NCBI GenBank assembly: GCA_964017155.1 | Contig: OZ024861.1 | Coordinates: forward strand, 30,737,976-30,801,975 | Direction of reading: 5' to 3' | Length of the DNA: 64,000 bases | Origin: Oasisia sp. SBJ-2009 | Lineage: Eukaryota > Annelida > Polychaeta > Sabellida > Siboglinidae | Shown: positions 35,555 to 45,860 of the stretch, one piece after another | Layout: each line of letters opens with the position of its first letter | Position numbering within the stretch: position 1 is the first letter of the stretch | Notes under the pieces: generated by a model | Databases searched by the model: none | What the model was told of the DNA's origin: nothing | Seen by the model: the letters and a program-made list of their open reading frames with translations, nothing else | Position numbers and translations under genes: made by a program

Positions 35555-36300
35555 CTGTTCGACAAGGTTGAAATGAATCGGCCTTATTTTTTGGTCCGTA
35601 TGCCTGTATTAAGGCCATAATCTCAGCATAAGAAAGGTCCTTATAATTTCGCTTTGTCTCACTGCTTCCTCCATGAGGTCTCTCAGAGGTGAAATGAATT
35701 CTGGGAAGATTTGTTATCAAAAAGCAGCAATCCGCGTATCGGTTACTCGTGCCGGTATCCCCTTGTTGAGCGGCATCTGGGTGGCTGTTGTGCACCGCAC
35801 CTAGTGCGTTCGCCCAGCTAGGTGACACCTAGAGAGATAGGGGTAATTTTTCCGCCTAACTTGCGTGCGTGTCGTGCAACGGGCCACAGGCGCGGTGACC
35901 GGCGAAGCATGACGGCCGAATTGCTCGAGCCAAGGCCCGTTGGCTTGGCGTATTATAGTCTTCCAATCGTGTTGACGATCCAATCGGCTGGTTGCCCATG
36001 AAGTACCGCATTGATTACAAACTACTCGTCTTTGTGTTTCGCTCTCTACACGATCGAACGCCAGACATGCATGACTGTACATTTAAAAATATTAATCTGC
36101 CAAGTTACATACCAGGTCAGATTGGAGGTCTTCTGCGTCAAAGCTGTTGTTGACACATTTATACAGGATTTAATCAATGATTCTATAGCTTTTAAGCTGA
36201 ACGATACATTATATAATCAGTGGTAGTCAGTTCTCGTACTGGAGATATGCATAAGTGAACATTTTGAAATACTAAAATACATCTGCCAAGTTGCATACCG

Positions 36301-36356
<56 letters not shown>

Positions 36357-36371
36357 TGTGTGGTGTGTGTG

Positions 36372-36446
<75 letters not shown>
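35555..36446. repeat. Composite repeat copy 2: arm end, LINE fragment, (GT)n(TA)n
   Basis: 35558-35885 is a foldback right-arm end with part of the Myb/SANT remnant. 35886-35960 is the GGTGACCGGCGAAGCATG module. 35990-36225 is the LINE C-terminal fragment. 36301-36446 is the GT then TA microsatellite. Confidence 0.7.
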
Positions 36447-36451
<5 letters not shown>

Positions 36452-36985
36452 GTATAATATAATAACTAACCTGAGAAAATACCACGACGAGCAGCAAGAT
36501 TTGCAAAGTTAATCTTTATTCTGTCGGGAATACAGTGTACAATTTTGTAGGATCTCGTCAACTACGCTCGAAACGGATAGAAAGAAAATCAATTACGTCC
36601 CCTGTTGTTGGATTCTAAGTCACCCCGTGGCAGCCAAAGCTCTAACCAATTAAACGATACTAAAATACGTAAAATTTACACCAATTTGAAATGAAAATGA
36701 AATTTAACCAAATGCAGTTCCCCGTTAATAACAGATTAAAACTCAACTACAGATCAACCATTCAAATGGTGACTCAAGCAGGACACCTAGCATCTATATT
36801 CCAAAGGGAATATTCTTCTAATCCTGTTGACGAGCCAATCGAAAAGCAAAAATAGCGACCATTGTGTTATAAAATGGCCGACTTAAACATTATTTATGAT
36901 TTTGAAACAAATCTTATTTCACAAGGACTATTTCTTTTACTTACATCGACGCTAATTACGTCAACACCAGGCAGCAGTACGTGGG
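36447..36985 (-). repeat. Repeated block E, copy 2, truncated
   Basis: Matches 34257-34790, including the tRNA-like segment at about 36605-36655, then stops at GGCAGCAGTAC and passes into a foldback end near 36990. Confidence 0.7.
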
Positions 36986-37019
36986 TGTGATTTGGACTTA
37001 GGTGTGTGTAATGCACCTG

Positions 37020-38622
37020 GCCACAGGTGCATGACACACACCTAAGTCCAAATCACACCCAAGTTAGGGTAAATTACCCCTAGGTGACACATAGCCAGTA
37101 GGTGCGGTTGCATGACACACACCCAGCTGTGTTATGTCACAAGTTACGCCGACATTCCTGGGGCAGCTCGAAACAGCCCCAAATGCAGCTAGGTGACTCA
37201 CAGCGCGTTGTGTCAATGGCAGCAGTGGTGTACTGCTTGTATACATTCTACGACTTCCTCATAATCATGGACATAGGGGTGTTTACTTACATGTCAGTCT
37301 GTCAATGTTGAATTACTAAATTTTGACAAATTAAATTGCTATTATTATTAAATGATTTGTTACTTTGCATTTATTACCACTGTATATGTGATTGTACACA
37401 GTTCATAGTGACAGTATGTATATCTTCATTAATATGGACATTATGGCCTTTTTTGCTAAGATGTGTAGGTCTATCAAAGTGGCGTGCTTATTATAAACTA
37501 TTGACTAATTAATTAAATTGTTATTAAATGGGTTATTAATTTATATTTGTAACTTTATGTTAATGTAGTAGTTATACATATTGCATAATAATATGTGTAA
37601 TTATCTTCATAATCATGGACATTATGGCCTTTTGTTTTTGTATTGGTCTGTATACGAGTATTGATTAATTTATTAATATTACATAACTATTAAATTATGT
37701 CTTACTTATTACATTTTTTGTTTTACAAATTGTATATTTATATAAACATATATTCATGGACATTGTGGCATTTTACAAAAAACATCTGTCAAGGTTACCC
37801 CCTAATTATCACTTATTAACTAATTTATTTATTTAGTATTACATGACTAGTTAATATATATTTATTCTCATAATAAATGAGGTTACGCACACTGCATAAT
37901 ATGTATAAATGTCTTCATATTTATTAATTCTGCTGGTCTTAATTATAATGTGTTGGTCTGTTAACTTGGTGCACTACTTAAATAATATTAACTAATTAAC
38001 TGAATTAATTAGTATAAAAAATTAATATTGCACATTTAGTACTCCATTCAATGCATTTCAAAACACTGCAAACAGGATTTTAATTGTTATATAAATGACA
38101 CAGTTATGCAATTTCAAATTCACTTTTATTCAAATATTTATCAACAGAAAACAAAAAATTAAGGTCATTGCCAGTTTTTATTTAGGTCCTCCACACTCCG
38201 CAACGTCGTCGATAGTGCGCTGACCTCTGCCGTCACAGCATTCCATCCCTTTTTCTGTCCCTGTTCGACAAGGTTGATTTCAATCGGCCTTGTAACAGTT
38301 GTTATACTATAAGTTACGACTTATTTGGCTGTATGCCTGTATTAAGGACATAATCTCGGCATGACAAAGGTTGTCCTTATAATGTCGCTGTTGTCTCACT
38401 GCTTCCACCATGAGGACTGTCCGAGGTGAACTGAATTCTGGGAAGATTTGTTCTCAAAACGCGGCAATCCGCTTATCGGTTACTCGTGCCGGTAACTCCT
38501 AGTTGGGCGGCATCTATGTGGCTGTTGTGCAACGCACCCAATGCGGACGCCCAGCTATGTGACACCTAGAGAGTTAGGGGTAATTTTACCGCCTAACCTG
38601 GGTGCGTGTCATGCAACCGGCC
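37020..38622 (-). mobile_element. Foldback element right arm next to copy B
   Basis: Same order as 9690-11573 (loop plus right arm) without the GGCCGACTTCG MITE, ending GTCATGCAACCGGCC at 38622. It contains a Myb/SANT remnant on the minus strand at about 38175-38412 whose second half is intact in layout. A short palindrome at 37000-37050 (CACCTGGCCACAGGTG) marks the junction with block E. Confidence 0.75.
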
Positions 38623-39665
38623 ACAGGTGATAAGCGAAGGGCGGCTTGTGCTGGACGAAAATATATTCAAATAATTTGCCATTCTATATTGCACAGTAAG
38701 GAAACGTTTTCATCCGCGCTCTCTTGAGAATTACCCACCAACCTTCCTTTAGAAAGCAATGGTTGTCTAATGGCTCACCTTGTGCACGATGTGTACCTGT
38801 ATTATCAATACGAATCACTGAGAGGTTGTTCACAGAGTTTTTTAATAGTTACGCTTTTTGCTATATTAGTTTGTACAGGAGGTTTTCACTGTGTTTTTCC
38901 TCCATTAAATGTTCAGGATTTTTAGAGCGGATACTTTTTAAAAATAAATTTGGTGGCAGTTTGGCCCTGCCTCTCTACATGTGATATGTTATTAATATTT
39001 GCTACGTATTATTACTATGTACTCTGTATTATGTTACCATTAATTTATTATGGTTTGTTCATTGATGTTGAGGTGATTAGCCCATCAGGTCATGCACCTG
39101 TAGTTGGTGAGTTTGCTTTGTGTGTATATGCAGGAATAATATTTCGTTAGCAGTTGGGTTGCCGTAGTCATTTGAATATGTTATAGTGCTAGTTCACCAC
39201 TGTTAGGGGATTAGCCCAATTTTCACATTCTACAATATTTTGTTGGTTGGATCTAATACCACAACCTTTCTGTTTGTACATGTATGTTTACGACTAATCA
39301 ACTTTGTATTTACGCCCTTATTATGACATTTATAACCTATCTCAAGCTCATCGAGGAGCTGAAAAGTGCTGCCACCTCACGGAGTCTGGTTAGTCAAGTC
39401 TAAATTGGAACATGTCGGTACCCAACTTTCAAAATGCTACCATTGCAGGCATGTGTCTGCACGCGGTTTATTTAGTAGCATTTATTGACAAACAATATCT
39501 GATTTTCGAAATTATGCAGATATGTTCAAAATGGACATAACAATGTAAATTGTGACACGGGTGGTATTGTAACTGTTCACGCACTCACGGAGACGAGGCG
39601 TAGCCAACATTGGAATCATGTCGACACATCTGCTGTCATTAACAGTTATCCTGTCGAAATTTCAG

Positions 39666-40312
39666 ACGAAGTCTCGTTGGAACCGGACCTCTACAATCGG
39701 GTGCGCGTGCTGTGTTGGGTGATGACGTCAGAGAAGAATCTCTATACGAAGGCTGTACACGTGCGCGCCACGTGGACGCGTCGCTTTAACAAAGTTTTGT
39801 TCGCGAGCGAGCAGAAAGACGCCAAATTTCCAACCATCGACATCAACGTGAAAGCGGGCAGAGGGCACCTGACAATGAAAACGATGACGACGTTCGATTA
39901 TGTCTATAAACACCATTATAACGACGCTGATTGGTTCATGAAGGCAGATGACGACACATATGTCTTCGTTGAGAATCTCCGCTACTTTCTGTCTTCACAA
40001 AACGCATCCGAGCCGGTGTATTTCGGACACACGTTCATGCATCAAATGAAACAGGGGTACAATGGCGGTGGACCAGGATACGTGGTCAGTCGGGAAGCGC
40101 TACGAAGGTTCGCCGCCAGAGAGAAAGGTTTATGTGATGACGATCTCGGCGCTGAAGACATCAAATTTGGAAGATGCATGGAACTGTTGGGGGTGAAACC
40201 TGGCAAGACCACGGACTCAATGGGTCGTAGACGATTCCACATAACCGCAGTTGTACTCTCGCCTCGCTTGTTGGAACATGGAAGCTACACTGGAAAGCAT
40301 GGCGCCCTTCGC
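39666..40312 (+). CDS. C1GALT1-like galactosyltransferase, exon 2, copy B
   Basis: The acceptor ATTTCAG ends at 39665 and the donor CGC|GTAAGT starts at 40313. The exon needs one base from exon 1, then encodes EVSLEPDLYNRVRVLCWVMT and the catalytic domain: KAVHVRATW, the DxD motif MKADDDTYVF (metal and UDP-galactose binding in family 31), YFGHTFMHQMKQGYNGGGPGYVVS, and DLGAEDIKFGRCMELLGVKP. One sequon (NAS) is present. The vertebrate C1GALT1 segment GPGCCSDxAVSFHYV has no clear match; the two adjacent Cys are missing at the exon 2/3 junction, so this is a divergent family member and the acceptor specificity is uncertain. The protein would act in the Golgi on O-GalNAc glycoproteins. An upstream exon supplying the anchor is proposed at 18118. 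Confidence 0.85.
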
Positions 40313-40801
40313 GTAAGTTATGACCTGTTCTCATAGGTAGCGCCTGGGTCACGATAACGTTATCTAAAAAGTAGAACTGTTACTGTTCTTGCTGTATGTA
40401 ACCGTACTAATTTGCTATTGTGATACAACACAATTGTTACATGGATCTGACGTACTCGTTTATTAAATACAAATGAATAAACAACAATGAAATATGGCTG
40501 TTTTATAAAAACTAAATAATTACATTTTTAATTTGGCTGCCGTTTTCATGGCAACAAACTATCTAAACATTTTGAAAAAGTCACCATGAACAACATATCA
40601 AAACATTGTGGAAAAAGTGTCACTTTCGTCTTTTTGTATTTGTTATACACACACATAATTTCAATTGTTAAACTCACCCAAACCCCGAAATGATGACGCC
40701 GATTTAGCCATAGCATTTCAGACAAATGCATCAATATTATACAGGCGTGCTCTGTTGATTGGGTTATAGCAATATGATGTCTTCTTGCCTTCCTATTGCA
40801 G

Positions 40802-41002
40802 GCACTTAGTATGCTCAGCACCTACACAATCGCGCTCCACAAGTTGCAGCCGTACGATATGTACGCGATCGAGTATCTGGTGTACCACTTAAAGACGTAC
40901 GGCACGACACGTACATTTGAGAAGGAGGAGACGCCTACAAGAAATAACTTAACTTTGCGCTGGCAACCTCGCCTGAGGCGAATGGAAATTCCTGGGAAAT
41001 AG
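40802..41002 (+). CDS. C1GALT1-like galactosyltransferase, exon 3 (C-terminus), copy B
   Basis: The acceptor CCTATTGCAG ends at 40801. The exon is in phase 0 with exon 2B and encodes 66 residues to TAG at 41000-41002. The segment HKLQPYDMYAIEYLVYHLKTYG matches the conserved C1GALT1 block with M-Y-x-x-E-Y-L-V-Y-H-L near the C-terminus. Intron 2 is 489 bases and has only one acceptor unit. Exons 1, 2B and 3B together would give about 368 residues, close to known family members. Confidence 0.82.
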   Translation, partial: ALSMLSTYTIALHKLQPYDMYAIEYLVYHLKTYGTTRTFEKEETPTRNNLTLRWQPRLRRMEIPGK

Positions 41003-41095
41003 CAACGTTTGGCTAGCTCTAGTTGTCCGGGCGAGTAGCTATTTTCCACGTGTTTCTAACAACCTAAATGTGAGTAATTCATATGTATAGGAAAT

Positions 41096-41611
41096 GTGAG
41101 GCGATGTGAGGTGAGGTGAGGTGAGGTGAGGTGAGGTGAGTTGAGTTGAGGTGAGGTGAGTTGAGTTGAGTTGAGTTGAGGCGAGGCGAGGCGCGGCGAG
41201 GCGAGGCGAGGCGAGGCGAGGCGAGGCGAGGCGAGGCGAGGCGAGGCGAGGCGAGGCGAGGCGAGGCGAGGCGAGGCGAGGCGAGGCGAGGCGAGGCGAG
41301 GCGAGGCGAGGCGAGGCGAGGCGAGGCGAGGCGAGGCGAGGCGAGGCGAGGCGAGGCGAGGCGAGGCGAGGCGAGGCGAGGCGAGGCGAGGCGAGGCGAG
41401 GCGAGGCGAGGCGAGGCGAGGCGAGGCGAGGCGAGGCGAGGCGAGGCGAGGCGAGGCGAGGCGAGGCGAGGCGAGGCGAGGCGAGGCGAGGCGAGGCGAG
41501 GCGAGGCGAGGCGAGGCGAGGCGAGGCGAGGCGAGGCGAGGCGAGGCGAGGCGAGGCGAGGCGAGGCGAGGCGAGGCGAGGCGAGGCGAGGCGAGGCGTC
41601 GCGTTGCGTCG
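41096..41611. repeat. GCGAG pentanucleotide array of copy B with GTGAG/TTGAG edge
   Basis: Begins with mixed GTGAG and TTGAG units (41096-41178), then about 85 nearly perfect GCGAG units to 41600, and a decayed GCGTC/GCGTTGCGTC end. It has the same flanks as the GGTGA arrays of A and C. It lies 94 bases after the exon 3 stop and before a poly(A) signal. Open frames such as RRGEARRGEA are artefacts. Confidence 0.97.
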
Positions 41612-41671
41612 TAACTTTATTTCCTCATCCAGATCCATATGATAGAAGATAACATGAACTCCAGCGTATGC

Positions 41672-41677
41672 AATAAA
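41672..41677 (+). terminator. Candidate polyadenylation signal, copy B
   Basis: AATAAA, the first after the exon 3B stop and beyond the pentamer array. If used, the array lies in the 3' UTR. Confidence 0.35.
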
Positions 41678-44359
41678 ACATATAATATTGTAAAGGTTAT
41701 ATAATATTTACATGTAAAAGAATACTGATTTCATTGTGAATGTATATACATATATGTAAATGTATCTTATATTGTACTGGGTTACAATTCAGGTGGTTAT
41801 ATGAATGGTTGGATTATTAGTGTCAATTGTTTTCTGAAATCATTGGATACATGTATGGTTTATTGTTTTTATAACTGATTTTCTGAAATATAAAAATTTC
41901 AGTTCGCATCTGAATTTCTGGCGTGCACGTTTCTATCTGTATGTGATGCTGCAAAGTAGTGAAACGTAGGCTTTTTATTTATTTATTTAAGACTTTATTT
42001 GTATTGTATAAATGTTGTCTTTGTGTTTTCATTCACCCTTGGATTTATCCAAAACTTCCACCTTTCCTCTCCTTTTTCGCCCATCCCGGACCAGTTCTTC
42101 AGGTCGGATGTTGTCCCAGATTCTGGCGTGACACAACTCAGTTGACGATTGGGCAACATTGTGCAAAGTGTATAATCTTTGTCCCGTATGATAGGGAAAC
42201 GTTTGTAAGGCGTTCCCGTACCTCCGGGCGTGGGGTCTCTGGTAGTGGGGACAGTTTTTTCACACGAAAGAACACACTGCTTCCTGCAAAATGTTATTGT
42301 TGTACGAACATACAGTACCAGACAACATTATGTACATTCAGGAAATTCGCTTGGTCAATGTTTCAAGACAAATCCATGTTTTAGTTATAGTTTGTGTGGA
42401 ATATAAACAAGCAAAATGGTTATTGTTTGTATGACATTTCTTTAATTTTGCCAGAATATTATTAAGACTGTGTTGTTGAAAAAGCCTCATCAGTATAGTG
42501 CATTGGTTACTCAATTAAGTGTTAATCCACAATGCAACTAGAACTCTGTAATACTTGTTACAAAGTGTCTTACCTCCAAACAAATGCTGTTCGGTCTTGG
42601 TTAGGCGAGTTGCAGGTTTCGGTCATAGTGAAAATTGTAAGGTGATATTTCGCCTGTTGCGAAAAGTGGTGTAGTATTACAGAGTACTTGTGTGAAGTGT
42701 TGTAACCTAGAAACACAGTTGTTATAATTTACAGGTAATGCAATAACATAATAAAAGCAATTTCAGGTAATGCTTTGTCTATAAAGAATTTGTTATTGTA
42801 GAAAGCAATCTAGTAATATACTCCTAGTTAGACACATTAACTTATTATTATTTACTTTTGCGTTGATTAGAAATGTCGCCGCTAGGATTACGGTTGCACA
42901 TGTTTACCGACTTGTGATAATGTAGTAGAGATACCGATGTGTGCGTGATAATGTAACAGTGATAATAAAATACCTACTGAGAAAGTAAATCAAAATCGTC
43001 TGCATCATTGTTGTCAAAGTGTTGTTTATTTCTGTTAAAATGCGGCTTAATCTCTGTTTATAATATGTCTATGGATATGCCATTAGATGAGCATTGATTA
43101 GTTTTGTTTATTTTGGTGTTTGTTTAACTATCTTAAGGTTAATTGATCGATCATTTTGTGACCATCCTCAACAAGAGGATAGTCTCAAAATGTTCAGAAA
43201 GTGTTTGTCCCCGGGACAAAAACAGACACAGTCCATCGTCTGTTGTAGTGTTTGAGTTATCCGCTAGATGGCGCCAGCTTTTAAAGTAGCAGTGTCACAA
43301 CCTAACACAATGTTCTATGACGTTTTATAACTGCCAAATTTGTCGTTTTGTGAAAGAAAGCGCCATAGTTTTCGCATAGAAAGTTAGGAAAGTACCATGG
43401 TGACTTAGTCAAATACGACAAAGAGACAAAGCTATCGCGCCGAAAAGCTAGAATATTCCAAATTTAATACACTCTATATCGTTGAGACGGTGAATGTTAG
43501 ACAATTACCATAATGACGTAGTAAAATACGAATAGTTGACAAGGCTATCGCGGTGAAACAATAATATATTCAGATTTTACTACAAGTTACAACGCTCGCT
43601 AACTTATAGTTAAATACATGAGAAAAATTACAAACAAGGATACGTGTCCACAGATGGCTTTGTGGAGTTTGGTGAAACGTCTGTTTGTTCGTCTAATGCA
43701 ATGAAACGGTGAATCGTTACGAAATGCTATGATGAAGTTACCACACTGACTTAATAAATACGAATACCTGACAAGGCTATCGCCTCGAAACTTGAAAAGT
43801 TATGTTATGACTGTGGTCGAAGCCGCCATTTTGTTGGAAATTCTGTTATGGCCGAGGTCGGGATGTGTTTCGAGCAGCCATTTTTATAAATGTTATGTTA
43901 TGTTCGCTCACTATTTTTACGGAAGTTATGGTTTGCACATGTGGGAATTCTGACCTACAATTTGATGTTGTCGGAAGACTGCGCACGCGCAATGCCCTAA
44001 ATCGGTTCCCCATGTCCAGAAGATGGCCAACATATGATTACATGTGCAACGGTCTTCGTTAGTGACCTGTTATGTCAAATAAAGGTAAGTACAAATACCA
44101 TGTTTTGTTATCGAAGACTTAACAGTTAAAGCATAACATACAAGGATAGACTATGAAAGTTGTCACGTGACAACATGGCTGGTGGCATGACAACAAAGTT
44201 AATAATTATTTGTGTAATAAGAGTGACCAAGCAATACGGTTTGTATATTTATTATATTAAACCACAATAATTATATTTAGAAAGTACCGTCAATGCAGAC
44301 ATGCATCGATCAATATGCCTATTGTTCCTAACCAAGGGGGCTAGTTATAGCACGATATG

Positions 44360-44700
44360 AACCTCCGATGTTCTTTTGCTTCCACACAGCGTTCCATCGA
44401 CCTTTCCCGCACTAGTCTTGTCTTGTTGTTGTATTGGCCAACACACCTGGTGGAGTCCAACGGCCAGGGTTGGGTGCACATGCTTGTTGGGTTATTATTC
44501 ATGTATCAAAGCTTGTCTAAAATGTTGTGCAATAGGAGTGTTAACAATTGCATCTGGTAGGGTATTCTAATCTCTTATTGTTCGAGGGAAATATGAAAAG
44601 TTATACAACTTCTTGCTGGTGTGGATAGTGTTGTATGCTTTATTGTTTAAATGCCTTGATATCATTGTATGGGTGGAGGAGGTTATTGACAAACAAGGAT
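44360..44700 (-). pseudogene. LINE C-terminal fragment in copy B
   Basis: Minus-strand counterpart of 61072-61275 in copy C, with stops. It belongs to the duplicated segment, so the insertion predates the B/C split. Confidence 0.5.
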
Positions 44701-45104
44701 AGGTGTCCACAGATGGTTTTGTGGAGTGTAGTGAAGCGTCTGTTTGTTCGTCTGGTTATTAGTTGTAGTTGTAACTGTTTTAGCATTTCTGACACACAGC
44801 CCACTTCTTTAGATGAATAGTCGTTAAGACAAAACAGATTGTGCGGTATGACGATTATTGACTAAATTATGATCAAGTTGAGCGCTGTGGCCAGCCAAGA
44901 AATGTCTATAAATTTGTTTTATGAACTGAAAAGTGTGAGGACATTTCCTAGGCTGACCCCCTAAGGCTGAAAAGTGGGGGTGACGCGTCCCCCTCGTCCC
45001 CCCACCGAACGACGCCCAACTGTGTAGAACTTCCAAATCGAATATTTTGGCAAAGACATTTGTCATCACTCGAATGGGAATAAGTTACACAAAGTGCAGG
45101 AATG

Positions 45105-45335
45105 TCTCACTGCTTCCTCCATGAGGTCTCTCACAGGTGAAATGAATTCTGGGAAGATTTGTTATCAAAACGCAGCAATCCGCGTATCGGTTACTCGTGC
45201 CGGTATCCCCTAGTTGAGCGGCATCTGGGTGGCTGTTGTGCACCGCACCTAGTGCGGTCGCCCAGCTAGGTGGCACCTAGAGAGATATGGGTAATTTTAC
45301 CGCCTAACTTGCGTGCGTGTCATGCAACGGGCCAC
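45105..45335. mobile_element. Foldback arm end, composite copy 3
   Basis: CTCACTGCTTCCTCCATGAG to GTCATGCAACGGGCC, matching 35660-35885 closely. Confidence 0.7.
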
Positions 45336-45419
45336 AGGCGCGGTGACCGGCGAAGCATGACGGCCGAATTGCTCGAGCCAAGGCCCGTTGGCTTGGCGTA
45401 TTATATTCTTACGACAATC

Positions 45420-45630
45420 GTGTTGACGATCCAATCGGCTGGTTGCCCATGAAGTACCGCATTAATTACAAACTACTCATCATTGTGTTTCGTTTTCTAC
45501 ACGATCGAACGCCAGACATGCATGACTGTATATTTAAAAATATTAATCTGCCAAGTTGCATACCAGGTCAGATTGGAGGTCTTCTGCGTCAAAGCTGTTG
45601 TTGACACATTTATACAGGATTTAATCAATG
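45420..45630 (+). pseudogene. LINE C-terminal fragment, composite copy 3
   Basis: Third copy of the LPMKYRINYKLLIIVF segment, nearly identical to 33495-33740 and 35990-36225, with a small deletion near 45631. Confidence 0.55.
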
Positions 45631-45860
45631 ATATAATCAGTGGTAGTCAGTTCTCGTACTGGAGATATGCATAAGTGAACATATTGAAATACTAAAATAC
45701 ATCTGCCAAGTTGCATACCGCTCTACCGTCTTCTTCATGTCAGAATGTAGGTCTGCTGCGTCATTGCTCTTAATGACATATTTATACAAAATATAATGGT
45801 CGGCAAAAACCCGGGAGGTAGAGCTGACGTCGTCTCACTAATACATATCTACAACATATA

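Larger units (their letters stand above)
38623..44905 (+). repeat. Segmental duplication copy B
   Basis: Direct repeat of copy C, offset 12,326 bases at exon 2, and inverted relative of copy A. B and C differ at only a few bases through exon 2. B lacks about 300 bases present in both A and C (the join is after CTCAAGCTCATCG, about 39353). Homology to C ends at GGCCAGCCAAG (about 44901). The 42390-44350 stretch is non-coding flank as far as I can see. Confidence 0.92.

Noticed and set aside
36192..36512. Frames of repeated IYIY and THTH or CVCV over the GT/TA microsatellites
   Set aside because: Dinucleotide repeat artefacts.
41039..41652. Long frames of repeated ASPRL or RRGEA over the GCGAG array
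   Set aside because: Array artefact on both strands, with no coding signal outside the repeat.
41959..42384. 141-codon frame present in both B and C (also 58507-58932)
   Set aside because: B and C are nearly identical at the DNA level, so shared openness is not evidence of selection; copy A breaks the frame.
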